From NCBI GenBank assembly GCA_002394125.1, contig DGSY01000014.1, positions 1 through 15,949 of the forward strand: 15,949 nucleotides of DNA, written 5' to 3'. The notes under the pieces are model-generated. The model had not been told where the DNA came from, did no database searches, and worked only from the letters and a program-made list of their open reading frames with translations. This DNA comes from Ruminococcus sp. UBA4350 (GTDB taxonomy: Bacteria > Bacillota > Clostridia > Oscillospirales > Ruminococcaceae). This document shows, piece by piece, positions 6,247 to 15,100 of the stretch (within the stretch, counting starts at the first letter, position 1; each line of letters begins with the position of its first letter). A program made the translations under genes and the position numbers.

Positions 6247-9207
6247 TCAGCATTCGACCTCGGCGGACGAGCCGTTATGCGTTTTGGTAATGAGGATCTT
6301 GCGGTCGATGCGGGATTTCAGCTCCTCGACATGGCTGATGATGCCGATGAGACTGCCGCCGTCATGTGCAAGCTCATCCAGCGCGGTCATGACCAGATCC
6401 AGCGAGGTCTCATCGAGCGAGCCGAAGCCCTCATCAATGAACATCGAGTCGATCCGGATGCCGCCGGAGGTCGCCTGCACCTCCTCCGACAGTCCCAGCG
6501 CCAGCGAGAGCGCCGCGAGGAACGATTCACCGCCGGAGAGCGATTTCACATCGCGCTCGGTGTCGTTCCAGTGATCCGCGATGCAGAGATCCAGCCCGAC
6601 ATTCTTTGCGCGGTTGGATTCAACGGCCATTTTCAGCGAATATTGCCCGTCTGTCATCCGGCGCAGCTGCTCCGATGCCCGCGCCGCCATGCGCTCGAAA
6701 TAGAACCGCAGCACATACTTCTCAAAGGCGAGCTTGTCCTGCTTGTCAATGCGGCCGGCGGCGGTATTGTAAAGCTCAGAGATCTCCGTCAGTGAGGCTT
6801 CGCTTTTTGCCAGATGCTCCGCCTGTTTTGCGATATCCTTTGCCGCACGCTGATTCTGTTTCATCCGTGCATCATGATTGCTGACGGCACTGTTATATTC
6901 CCGGATGATTTTGTCACACTGCTCCATATGCGCACGCGCCTTCTGCTCCGCTTCCGGAGAGCCGTCGAAACCGGGCTTGCCTTTGAGCGTTTCGATATCC
7001 GCATGGTACTGCCCGATCAGCGTCTTTGCATTGGAGAGCTTCGTGCTGATGTCACCCAGCTGCGCATTCAGCTTTTCGGCATCCTGCTGCAATTCCTTGA
7101 CCCGCTTTTCGGCATTCTCCGCCTGCCGGACACGCTCTTCCGCCTGTGACAAAGCGGATTTTGCCGCATCATGTTTCTGCTTCGCATTTGCAATGATTTC
7201 CGCGATCCTTGCAGCGGGATCGTCTGCATTTTCCGCACCGCGCTTCTGCAATTCCTTTGCGAGTGCATCGCGGCGCTCCGCAGCCTGTGCCTTTGCAGCG
7301 GCAAGCGCTTCACCGGTTTCCCGCGCTTTCTGCGCAGCGGCCTCGGCATCCGCCTTGATCTTTTCGATGAGCTTCTGCTGATTCGTGACCTGCTTTTGCT
7401 TCTCGTCACGCTCTTTCAGCAGTGCAGCGGTGTCCCTGATCGCGGCATCCAGCATCCGGAGCTGCTCTGCGCATTCTGCATCCGCAGCGGCGATCGCTTC
7501 TGTGATCTCACCGTGGTTTTCACCGAGCAGCACTGCGGCATCCTGCATGAGCTGACCGTGCGCAGTCTCATATTTGCCGCCCAGCTCTTTGGCAATGCCG
7601 CTCTGCTTCTCGCGCTTTGCATTGGCATCGGCAGCTTTTTTCTGCGCCGTGTCGAGCTGTGCCTGCGTCGGAACATCGGATTCCTTTTCGGCCGGTTCCG
7701 GATGATGCACCGAGCCGCAGACCGGACACTTCACCCCCTCGGCCAGCGTTTCCGCGAGAATGCCCGCCTGTCCGCGCAGGAATGCGGAATGCAGCGATTC
7801 ATATGCAGCATTCAGCTTCTGATACTCCGCTTCTGCGGCAAGATATGCCTGCTGTGCGTCCTGCCAATCGGCATTCTGCTTTGCACTCTTTTTCACGCTC
7901 TCCGCGAGCTTTTTCAGATTTTCACGGCGTTCGGTGCGCTTTGCCTTTTCGCCGTCCAAACGGACGCGCTCGGCCTCCTGCGGATGCAGCTCCCCGATCC
8001 GCGCCTGCAAGTTCGCGATCTCCGCATCGGCGGCCTTTGCCTTTTCCGTGAGCTTTGTGCTGTCCGCCTGATGCGCTTCGAGTGCCGCAGAATACGATTT
8101 GACTGCGGATTCCGCTTTCTCACAATCCGCAAGCTGATCCTGCAATGCCTTTGCATCATCGTATTCCTGCGCAGCAGTCTGCTCTGCGGCTTTGCATTTT
8201 TCGAGGGCTGCGGGCGCATCCTTCAGCGCATCGCGCGCCTGCTCCGCTTTGGCTTGATCGGCTTTCAGCTTTTCGATCGCGGCTTTCTGCTTTTCCAGCG
8301 CGGTCTGCTGCGCGGCGGATTCCCTCTCCTGCTCCGCAATGCTTTTTTTCAGCGCACTGAGCCGCTTCTGATCCTGCTGAACGCGCTCCAGCTGCCGGAC
8401 GGCTTCCTCATACTGCCTGTCGATGCCGTCCTTCTGACCGGCGAGCGTTTTCAGCGCCGCATCGTCGGCACGGATCAGCGCTTCCGTTTCGAGCAGCAGA
8501 TCACGGGTATTGCCCGCCTTTGCATATTCGCTGATCTTCGCCATCTTGTCCGGCGCATCCTCACAGCGGATGCCCTCCGCATACTGCCGGATCGCGGTCT
8601 GCGTCTTGTCCACATCCTGCTTCAGCCGATCGCGCATTTCCTTGAGCCGCTTTTCGAGCTGATTGAAATTCTCCGTGCCGAACAGCGTCCGCAGCAGCTT
8701 TTCGCGGTCATCCGCCTTTGCATGGAGCAGCCGGAGAAATTCGCCCTGCGCGAGCATCATCGTCTGCCGGAACTGATCGGCGGTCAGCTTGATGATATCG
8801 TTCTGAATGCGGTCGTTCGCCTCCTTTGTGTCAAAGGTCGCGCCGTCCGGCATGGTGAGGACAGCACTTGCAGTCTCCGCCGTCATGCCGTCGCCGCGCT
8901 TCTTTCTGCGCTCATAGGTCGGATTCCGGCGGATCGTATAGACCATGCCGCCGCATTCAAAGGTCAGGCGGACATAGGTTTCCGCATCCTCATCGGCATA
9001 CTTCGAGCGCATCATATTTGCCTTGCGGTTCTCGCCGCTGAGGTCGCCGTAGAGCGCAAAGGTGATCGCGTCAAAGATCGTGGTCTTGCCCGCGCCGGTA
9101 TCGCCGGTCACGAGAAACAGTCCGGATGTGCCGAATGCGGTAAAGTCGATATTGCAGCGGCCGGCGTAGGAGCCGAATGCCTGCATTTCCAGTGTCAGCG
9201 GTCTCAT
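6247..9207 (-). CDS. sbcC: Nuclease SbcCD subunit C (SMC-like ATPase)
   Basis: A 986-residue Rad50-type ATPase that with SbcD cuts DNA hairpins and opens blocked double-strand ends. The N-terminal ATPase half has Walker A GDTGAGKTT (35-43) and the Q-loop MLAQGEF. Long Ala/Glu/Lys/Gln-rich coiled coils flank the zinc hook CPVC (494-497). The C-terminal half has the ABC signature SLSGGESFLAALSLALG and Walker B MFIDEGFGSLDE. Length and order of motifs are normal for the family. The ATG at 9207 overlaps the sbcD stop by 4 nt (ATGA), so translation is coupled and the subunits are made together. Confidence 0.98.
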   Translation of the reverse strand: MRPLTLEMQAFGSYAGRCNIDFTAFGTSGLFLVTGDTGAGKTTIFDAITFALYGDLSGENRKANMMRSKYADEDAETYVRLTFECGGMVYTIRRNPTYERRKKRGDGMTAETASAVLTMPDGATFDTKEANDRIQNDIIKLTADQFRQTMMLAQGEFLRLLHAKADDREKLLRTLFGTENFNQLEKRLKEMRDRLKQDVDKTQTAIRQYAEGIRCEDAPDKMAKISEYAKAGNTRDLLLETEALIRADDAALKTLAGQKDGIDRQYEEAVRQLERVQQDQKRLSALKKSIAEQERESAAQQTALEKQKAAIEKLKADQAKAEQARDALKDAPAALEKCKAAEQTAAQEYDDAKALQDQLADCEKAESAVKSYSAALEAHQADSTKLTEKAKAADAEIANLQARIGELHPQEAERVRLDGEKAKRTERRENLKKLAESVKKSAKQNADWQDAQQAYLAAEAEYQKLNAAYESLHSAFLRGQAGILAETLAEGVKCPVCGSVHHPEPAEKESDVPTQAQLDTAQKKAADANAKREKQSGIAKELGGKYETAHGQLMQDAAVLLGENHGEITEAIAAADAECAEQLRMLDAAIRDTAALLKERDEKQKQVTNQQKLIEKIKADAEAAAQKARETGEALAAAKAQAAERRDALAKELQKRGAENADDPAARIAEIIANAKQKHDAAKSALSQAEERVRQAENAEKRVKELQQDAEKLNAQLGDISTKLSNAKTLIGQYHADIETLKGKPGFDGSPEAEQKARAHMEQCDKIIREYNSAVSNHDARMKQNQRAAKDIAKQAEHLAKSEASLTEISELYNTAAGRIDKQDKLAFEKYVLRFYFERMAARASEQLRRMTDGQYSLKMAVESNRAKNVGLDLCIADHWNDTERDVKSLSGGESFLAALSLALGLSEEVQATSGGIRIDSMFIDEGFGSLDETSLDLVMTALDELAHDGGSLIGIISHVEELKSRIDRKILITKTHNGSSAEVEC

Positions 9208-10334
9208 GCTTTCCCCTCCTCTGCCCAGATCTCATTGATGAGATCACGCATGGTGTCTGCCTGTGAATCGGTCATTTCCCTGCCGTTCATATCGCGGAAG
9301 AATCCGGTGAACATGGTCAGCGGATCCTCGCGGACGGACTCGACGGTCTTCTCTGCGATCTGATGCGGGGTGCGCTCCGTTTCCGCGATGTATTCGATGC
9401 TCATGACCTGCGGATACTTCGTGCGCAGCTTCTTGATCGCATCGGGAATGCGGCTCGTGTCCGTCAGCCGGATATGCAGATAATCCTCCGAAGCATCCTG
9501 CATGACCGTCTCGAAATCGCCGGTGAGAATGCGCATATCACGGAGCGGCGTCAGCGGGATGCAGCGGATCTCCGGCGCGGTTCCCTTCTCCCCCAGCTCG
9601 CAGATCGTCACGGACTTTTTCTGCGCCGCCTCGGAGAAGGAATATTTCAGCGGAGAGCCGCTGTACCGCACGGCCGGGCTCCCGATCTGCTGCGGGCCGT
9701 GCAGATGGCCGAGCGCGGCATAATCGAAATCCGCATAGACCTCCGGCGGGACGCTGTCTGTTCCGCCGACGGCATTGCGCTCGGAATCGCAGGTCACGCC
9801 GCCCATGACGAACTGATGCGAGAGGATGATGCTGCGGCGGCTGCGGTCGAGCGGGAGCGCGGCGATCGCCGTCCGGACAGCCCCGGCAGTGTCCGTGATG
9901 ACGGCATCCGGAAAGAATCGCCGCACCTCCGCCGCCCGCAGATACGGAAGCAGATAGACATCCGCTTCGCCGTGGGCGTCAGAGAGGGTGAATCTTTGCG
10001 GTCTGCCGTCATAGACAGCCGAAAAATGGATACCGCTGCGGTCCATGATCCGGCCGCCGAACGCGATGCGCTCCGCGGAATCGTGATTGCCGGCGATCAG
10101 AAAGGTCTCGATCCGGCGCGCCGTGAGTTCATTGAGAAACCAGTCCAGCAGCTGAACGGCTTCAGCGGGCGGGGTGAGCTTGTCGTAGATATCGCCTGCG
10201 ATCAGGATCGCATCGGGCTTCTCGGCATCCGTGATCTCAAGGATGCGCTTGAGGATATGCTCCTGATCCTCCTGCATGGAGAAGCCGGAGATGCGTTTGC
10301 CGAGATGCAGATCGGCGAGATGCAGCAGTTTCAT
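9204..10334 (-). CDS. sbcD: Nuclease SbcCD subunit D (Mre11-type nuclease)
   Basis: A 376-residue calcineurin-like phosphoesterase, the nuclease half of SbcCD. The two-metal motifs are all present: DLHLGK (8-13), GDIYD (47-51), GNHDS (82-86), SHQF (172-175) and GHLHG (209-213). The C-terminal part has the cap region and SbcC-binding segment typical of bacterial SbcD. The start at 10334 has AAAGGAG about 9 nt upstream. It is the first gene of a two-gene operon with sbcC. Nothing suggests a phage or defence version: no neighbouring mobile genes and full-length ordinary motifs. Confidence 0.98.
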   Translation of the reverse strand: MKLLHLADLHLGKRISGFSMQEDQEHILKRILEITDAEKPDAILIAGDIYDKLTPPAEAVQLLDWFLNELTARRIETFLIAGNHDSAERIAFGGRIMDRSGIHFSAVYDGRPQRFTLSDAHGEADVYLLPYLRAAEVRRFFPDAVITDTAGAVRTAIAALPLDRSRRSIILSHQFVMGGVTCDSERNAVGGTDSVPPEVYADFDYAALGHLHGPQQIGSPAVRYSGSPLKYSFSEAAQKKSVTICELGEKGTAPEIRCIPLTPLRDMRILTGDFETVMQDASEDYLHIRLTDTSRIPDAIKKLRTKYPQVMSIEYIAETERTPHQIAEKTVESVREDPLTMFTGFFRDMNGREMTDSQADTMRDLINEIWAEEGKA

Positions 10335-10402
10335 GATGTGACTCCTTTCGTCAATGCGTTCACGGTACGGCAGCGGATCGGTTTCCTTGCTGCTCTGCCG
10401 TT

Positions 10403-10431
10403 ATTATACAATATCAGTTATTCAGAATTGA
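10403..10431 (-). promoter_or_regulatory. Possible sbcDC promoter
   Basis: TATAAT (10408-10403) on the minus strand is perfect, but the hexamer 17 nt upstream (TCAATT, 10431-10426) is a poor -35. It lies about 70 nt before sbcD, in the AT-rich divergent region (10335-10599) shared with the AraC-family gene. Confidence 0.45.
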
Positions 10432-10534
10432 TATAACTGGAAATTTCGGCGATCTGACGGAAAAACCGCCTCCGTTTTGTGCAGGATCACGAAGTTCTTC
10501 CCTGACTGTCCGCACAGCAATATGAACAAAGCAG

Positions 10535-10563
10535 TTGCATTTTTCTCAGAATCATGCTATAAT
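10535..10563 (+). promoter_or_regulatory. Sigma-A promoter of the AraC-family gene
   Basis: TTGCAT (10535-10540), 17 nt, TATAAT (10558-10563), with TGC before the -10 giving an extended -10. It lies about 37 nt before the start codon. Confidence 0.85.
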
Positions 10564-10599
10564 ACAGGTAAATATCGCTTTGCAAGGGAGGCGTGCAGA

Positions 10600-11367
10600 A
10601 TGTTTGAAATCCAGCGCATGGGCTGCTCCTGCCGGCATGACAGCAGCTTTCTGCTCGATCAGCCGCAGGGCTATGATGTCTATCTGATGCTCTTTGTCAA
10701 GACCCGTGCGGTCTTCCGGCTGGACGGGGAATACCGGCTTGCCGAGCCGTCCACCTTTATTCTGTACGACCGCAATACCCCGCTGTATTACGGCGCATCC
10801 GGCGGCGACTATATCAATGACTGGGCGCTCTTTGACTGCACCGAACCCTTGCAGGCAGAGGCGAAGGTGCGGTTCAATGAGCTGATCCCGATCGGCGAGC
10901 AGATCGACCTGCCGCAGTATTTCCAGCTGATCGCAGACAGCTTTTTCCGCGGCGCGAATACGAATTCCGCCGGTCTGCTGATCCGCGCCATGCTGACCGA
11001 AATTTTCTCCGCACCGGTCAGCAAGGGCTGGACGGATCTGCCGCATTACCGTGAGCTGCTCGACCTCCGGCGGCAGCTCTATGCGCAGCCGGATCTGGAC
11101 TGGGATGCGCAGAAAATGGCGCAGCAGGTCAATATCAGCGTGCCGTATCTGCACGCGCTCTATAAAAAGGCATTCGGCGTGACCTGCGCCGCCGATGTAA
11201 TCCGCAGCCGCATGGAGCAGGCCAAGCAGCTGCTCGGCAATCCCGCCATGACGGTCGAGGATATCGCCTTTGCCTGCGGCTATCACAGCAGCGTGCATTT
11301 CTCGCGCCAGTTCAAGCAGCAGTTCGGCGTTTCCCCGATGCAGTGGCGGAAAACCGGCGGACAGTGA
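10600..11367 (+). CDS. AraC-family transcriptional regulator
   Basis: 255 residues. An N-terminal cupin-like sensing half (about 1-110, beta-rich, with GDYINDWALFDC) joins a C-terminal AraC DNA-binding domain (about 150-252) with two helix-turn-helices: AQQVNISVPYLHALYKKAFG, and the second with VEDIAFACGY and FSRQFKQQFGVSP. The ATG at 10600 is chosen because AAGGGAGG lies about 8 nt upstream; reading could extend to 10477, but that crosses the promoter. Such regulators usually sense a sugar or other small molecule and control a nearby transport or catabolic operon. No such operon adjoins here, so the target is unknown. It stands alone, divergent from sbcDC and convergent with plsY. Confidence 0.95.
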   Translation: MFEIQRMGCSCRHDSSFLLDQPQGYDVYLMLFVKTRAVFRLDGEYRLAEPSTFILYDRNTPLYYGASGGDYINDWALFDCTEPLQAEAKVRFNELIPIGEQIDLPQYFQLIADSFFRGANTNSAGLLIRAMLTEIFSAPVSKGWTDLPHYRELLDLRRQLYAQPDLDWDAQKMAQQVNISVPYLHALYKKAFGVTCAADVIRSRMEQAKQLLGNPAMTVEDIAFACGYHSSVHFSRQFKQQFGVSPMQWRKTGGQ

Positions 11368-11389
11368 GTTTTTCATTCCACGACAATCA

Positions 11390-11433
11390 AACAGGCAGAT
11401 ACCCGTTTTCCGGTGTATCTGCCTGTTGTTTTT
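11390..11433 (+). terminator. Rho-independent terminator of the AraC-family gene
   Basis: The stem AACAGGCAGAT / ATCTGCCTGTT (11390-11400 with 11417-11427) continues inward as ACCCG / CGG-t-GT, followed by G and five T. It is a near copy of the hairpin at 1296-1340 with paired changes. It may also stop leftward transcripts from plsY, although the minus-side tract (TTTGATTG) is weaker. Confidence 0.9.
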
Positions 11434-11455
11434 ATATGTGCTTTTGCGGGGAGAT

Positions 11456-12103
11456 TCAGGCCGATTCCTGTTCCTCGTCCGATTTGACCGGTGAGGCGGG
11501 GATCAGCTCTGTTCCGCTCATGATGCGCTTGAAATTCGGGATATGCTTCCAGATGACGATGACCGCGACCAGACTGAACAGCATCGTTTCCGCTGCATCG
11601 CCCGTCCGCAGATACCACCAGACCGGCAGCGCGATCGCGCAGCTCACGGTCGCCAGCGCGATGTAGCGCGTGAACAGCATGATGACCGCAAGAATGCCGA
11701 CGCAGAAGAAGAAAAATTTCCAGTTCAGTGCAAGATTCATGCCGAGCAGCGAGGCAAAGCCCTTGCCGCCCCTGAACTGCATCCAGAACGGGAACATATG
11801 CCCGATGATGACTGAAACGCCTGTCACGACAGGCATATGCCGCAGCTCATCCGGCAGATGCAGGATGTGCAGCGTGAACCAGACCGGAATGAACGCCTTG
11901 AAAATATCCACGATCGCGGAAAACGCCGCCGCGGATTTGCCCATTGTCAGATAGGCGTTCGATGCACCGGCATTGCCGGAGCCCTTCTTCCGGATATCAA
12001 AGCCTTTGATTTTCGCCAGAATCGCGGCAGTGTTGATATTGCCGAAGAGATAGCCGAGCAGGATCGCACCGGCATAGCATAAAATAACAAGTCCTGTATT
12101 CAT
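11456..12103 (-). CDS. plsY: Acyl-phosphate:glycerol-3-phosphate acyltransferase
   Basis: A 215-residue multi-helix membrane enzyme that transfers an acyl group from acyl-phosphate to glycerol-3-phosphate, the first step of phospholipid synthesis. The three conserved cytoplasmic loops are visible: GSGNAGASNAYLTMGK (41-56), GHMFPFWMQFRGGKG (101-115) and HIPNFKRIMSGTE (187-199). The C-terminus ends in a charged tail. The ATG at 12103 overlaps the stop of the upstream c-di-GMP gene (ATGA), with AAGGTGG about 10 nt before it, so its translation depends at least partly on that gene. A separate promoter inside the upstream gene cannot be excluded. Confidence 0.96.
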   Translation of the reverse strand: MNTGLVILCYAGAILLGYLFGNINTAAILAKIKGFDIRKKGSGNAGASNAYLTMGKSAAAFSAIVDIFKAFIPVWFTLHILHLPDELRHMPVVTGVSVIIGHMFPFWMQFRGGKGFASLLGMNLALNWKFFFFCVGILAVIMLFTRYIALATVSCAIALPVWWYLRTGDAAETMLFSLVAVIVIWKHIPNFKRIMSGTELIPASPVKSDEEQESA

Positions 12104-15100
12104 AGATTGATCGCCACCTTGGAGCTGCCGCCCGTCTGCACGATATGCTCGGGAGCCGCAGCGAAATGCATTGCGTTTGCGCTTTGTATTGCTATGTCAA
12201 AATGAGAGTCTACGAGCATCAACTCGGCATCGCCCTCGCAGCTTCCGAAGTCCATTGCCTGTGTGCCCTCAGTCCGCACCTCTGCCTTGCACTGATACAG
12301 CGCGATCTTCGGCGCGCCGTCACAGGAGCCCGCGATGAGGATGCACTGTCCGGTCAGATCGGCGCAGAGCATCGAATCGCGCAGGACAATATTGGCACCG
12401 CCGTGCTCCGAACCGACGCAGCAGATCATGGCACCGGAGCCGTGAACTGTCAGGCTCGCGGTATTGCAGAGAATGTCCGGCGTACCCTCGGCCGAGCCGA
12501 GCGCGATGCTGTTTGCCATGCGGAGCGAGAAATCCGCCTCGCAGCCGGAAAGCCGGATCTTCGGATCACCCTCCAGCGTACCGATGCAGACGCCGTTCTT
12601 GCCGGTCATCTCGAAGAAGAGCTTGGTGCCGGTGATGGAAATGGTCTGACCCTTGCTGCTGCCGGAGCCGATGCCGATGCACTGGCCGGCATTGGAAAGA
12701 ATCGCGAGACATCCCGCGAGGTCGATCGTCATATCGCCGCAGGCAAGGTCGGGGTCGTTGCCGATCGCGAAAGCCTTTGTGTCATCCGCACGGATGCTGA
12801 GATTGCCCTTGCCGGTGAGATGCAGCGAGCTGCTCTCCGGCACGAGAATGCCGCCGTTGTCCATGCGGTTGTCGCCCTGAAATTCCAGCGTGACGTGTGA
12901 ATTCTTGCCGAGCATGATCGCAGGCGAGACATTCTGCACCGGCAGGCTGAAATGCACATCGCGCAGGATGAGATGACAGTCCGTGTTGTCCTGAATTTTG
13001 ATATGCACCGCGCTGGATTCGTGGAAATCGCCGACGATCTCCAGCCGCGGCTGTGAGACAAAGAGATCTGTGTAATGCTCTGCATCAAGCTTCGGCAGAC
13101 TGACCGATTCCTCGCCGGAGAGCATATAGGTCTTCTGGATGATCTGCTTTGTCGCGCTCGCGGAGAATTTGAGGATCATCGCGCTGATGCGGTCAGGGAT
13201 ATTCTCCTGCGGGATCTGCGCGGGCAGGGAGGTGAAATTGCCCTGAATGAGATCGGCGCCGAAGCGGATGACCGCCCGCAGCTCCTCGATCGTTTCGACA
13301 CCCTCCGCCAGCGCCATAAAGCCGTTTGCATGGGCAAACTCGATAATGTTCGTAACGAAATGCTGCTTCTTCGGCTCCTCATGGATACTGGAGATCAGAC
13401 TGCGGTCGATCTTCACATAATTCGGCGAATACCGGAGAAGATTGGAGATATTGGAATAGCCGGTGCCGTAGTCATCGACTGCGATATTCATTTTATTGTC
13501 GCGGCAGCGTGTCTGCATCGCACGCAGCTCCTCGCCCTCGGTCTCCGCCTGCTCGGTGAATTCCACAACGAGCTGCGAGAGGATATCGCCGTACTTGGCG
13601 CGGATCTTGAGGAAGTCCGTTTCCTTGAGGAAATGGCCGGGGATGCTGTTGATAAAGATGCGCTTGTCCGTGAACTGCTCACGGTTCGCCGCAATATATT
13701 TCAGTACATTATTATAGGTCAGCCATTCGATCTCATAGAGCCGTCCGGCATAGGTCGCATAGTTGAGCAGCGTCAGCGGGGGGATATGAATGCCGCCCGC
13801 CGTCCGCATCAATGCTTCATAGGCATAGATCTGGCCTGTCTTGGTGCTGACGATCGGCTGGAAATGGTAGGTCAGCAGATTCTCGCTGATAACGCGGTCC
13901 ATCTGGGCTGCTTCATCGTCGGGGATCGCGGGCTTGGCCTCCGGCTCGTCACTGATGCGCTGTGCATTCTTCAGCGTGACCGCTTCATTGAGCAGCTGCT
14001 CAATGGAGAGCGCACTGTTGACCGGCGCGGCGACCCGCCCGACCGAGATCTCCATGGTATAGCTCTTGCCGGAGACCTGATTGTAGCTTTCCATGCGCTT
14101 GCGCAGCACACTGACAAGGGCATCTGCGGTATTGTTATGGCCGCCGCTGCCGAGGAATGCAATGAGGAATTCATCACCGCCGATGCGGGCAGAGACCGCG
14201 TCGCTGTCGATGCTGTCCGTGATCGCGGACGCAAGACTCAGCAATGCCTGATCGCCCTCCTGACGGCCGAAAATGCTGTTGATTTGGCTGAGACGGTTCA
14301 GGCCGATGACGATCATCATCAGCTCGCCGCCGTCCTTCGGCTCTGCCGCGACACGCTCATGCAGCACCTTGAGTGCGCCGTGCATATTGAGCAGGCCGGT
14401 CAGCGAATCGCGGACACGGGCGACCATGAGCTTCTGGTTGAGTGCCTGAAGCCGTGCGGTCGCAAGGCTGGAGCCGATCACGTTGCCCGCAGTATGTACA
14501 AATTTCGGCAGCTTGAAGGATTCCACATCCAGATCGTCGCCGAAATAGGAATAGTATCCGTAGATCTCATCGAACATATAGATCGGGCAGACAAAGACCG
14601 CCTGTCCGGTCACGAGGATATTGTCAAGCTCAGGGATCAGGCCGTTCCGCGCCATGATCGAGAACTGCTTCTCCTTGCCCCTGCGCGTGACCGTGCTCAT
14701 CAGCTCGCTGCTGTCACCGAAGCCGTGCAGGATATTTTCGTCGAGCTCAGGGCTGAGCGAATCGCGCAGGCAGAGATACGCCTGCTCCGGCATATTCGGC
14801 ACGATGACGTCCAGATAGTCGATGACGGTCGGCTGCTTGCGTTCGAGCATTTCGCCGAGCAGCCAGTATTCCTCATCCTCCTGCGTAATCAGGATATCCA
14901 GATGCTGTGCAAGATCATGGATCGCCTGATTCCGGTCGCGGTGCTCTGTCACATAGCAGCCGCAGGATTCGGAGATGCGCAGCGTCGGGTCAATCTCAAT
15001 ATTCAAGCTGACATTCTCGCCGTCAAGGATCAGCTCAGCGGTATCCAGCGTGACAGCGCTGAGCCGCTTATAGTCCTTCTGGCAGGTCGTCAGGCGGGGC

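Noticed and set aside
7171..9363. A 730-codon open frame on the plus strand opposite sbcC
   Set aside because: It mirrors a real gene with all ATPase motifs. GC-rich codon use keeps the opposite strand free of stops, and the product is a Leu/Arg-rich string with no domain or ribosome site.
6247..10334. sbcDC as part of a defence island
   Set aside because: Both proteins are ordinary full-length housekeeping forms and no defence, phage or transposon gene lies nearby.
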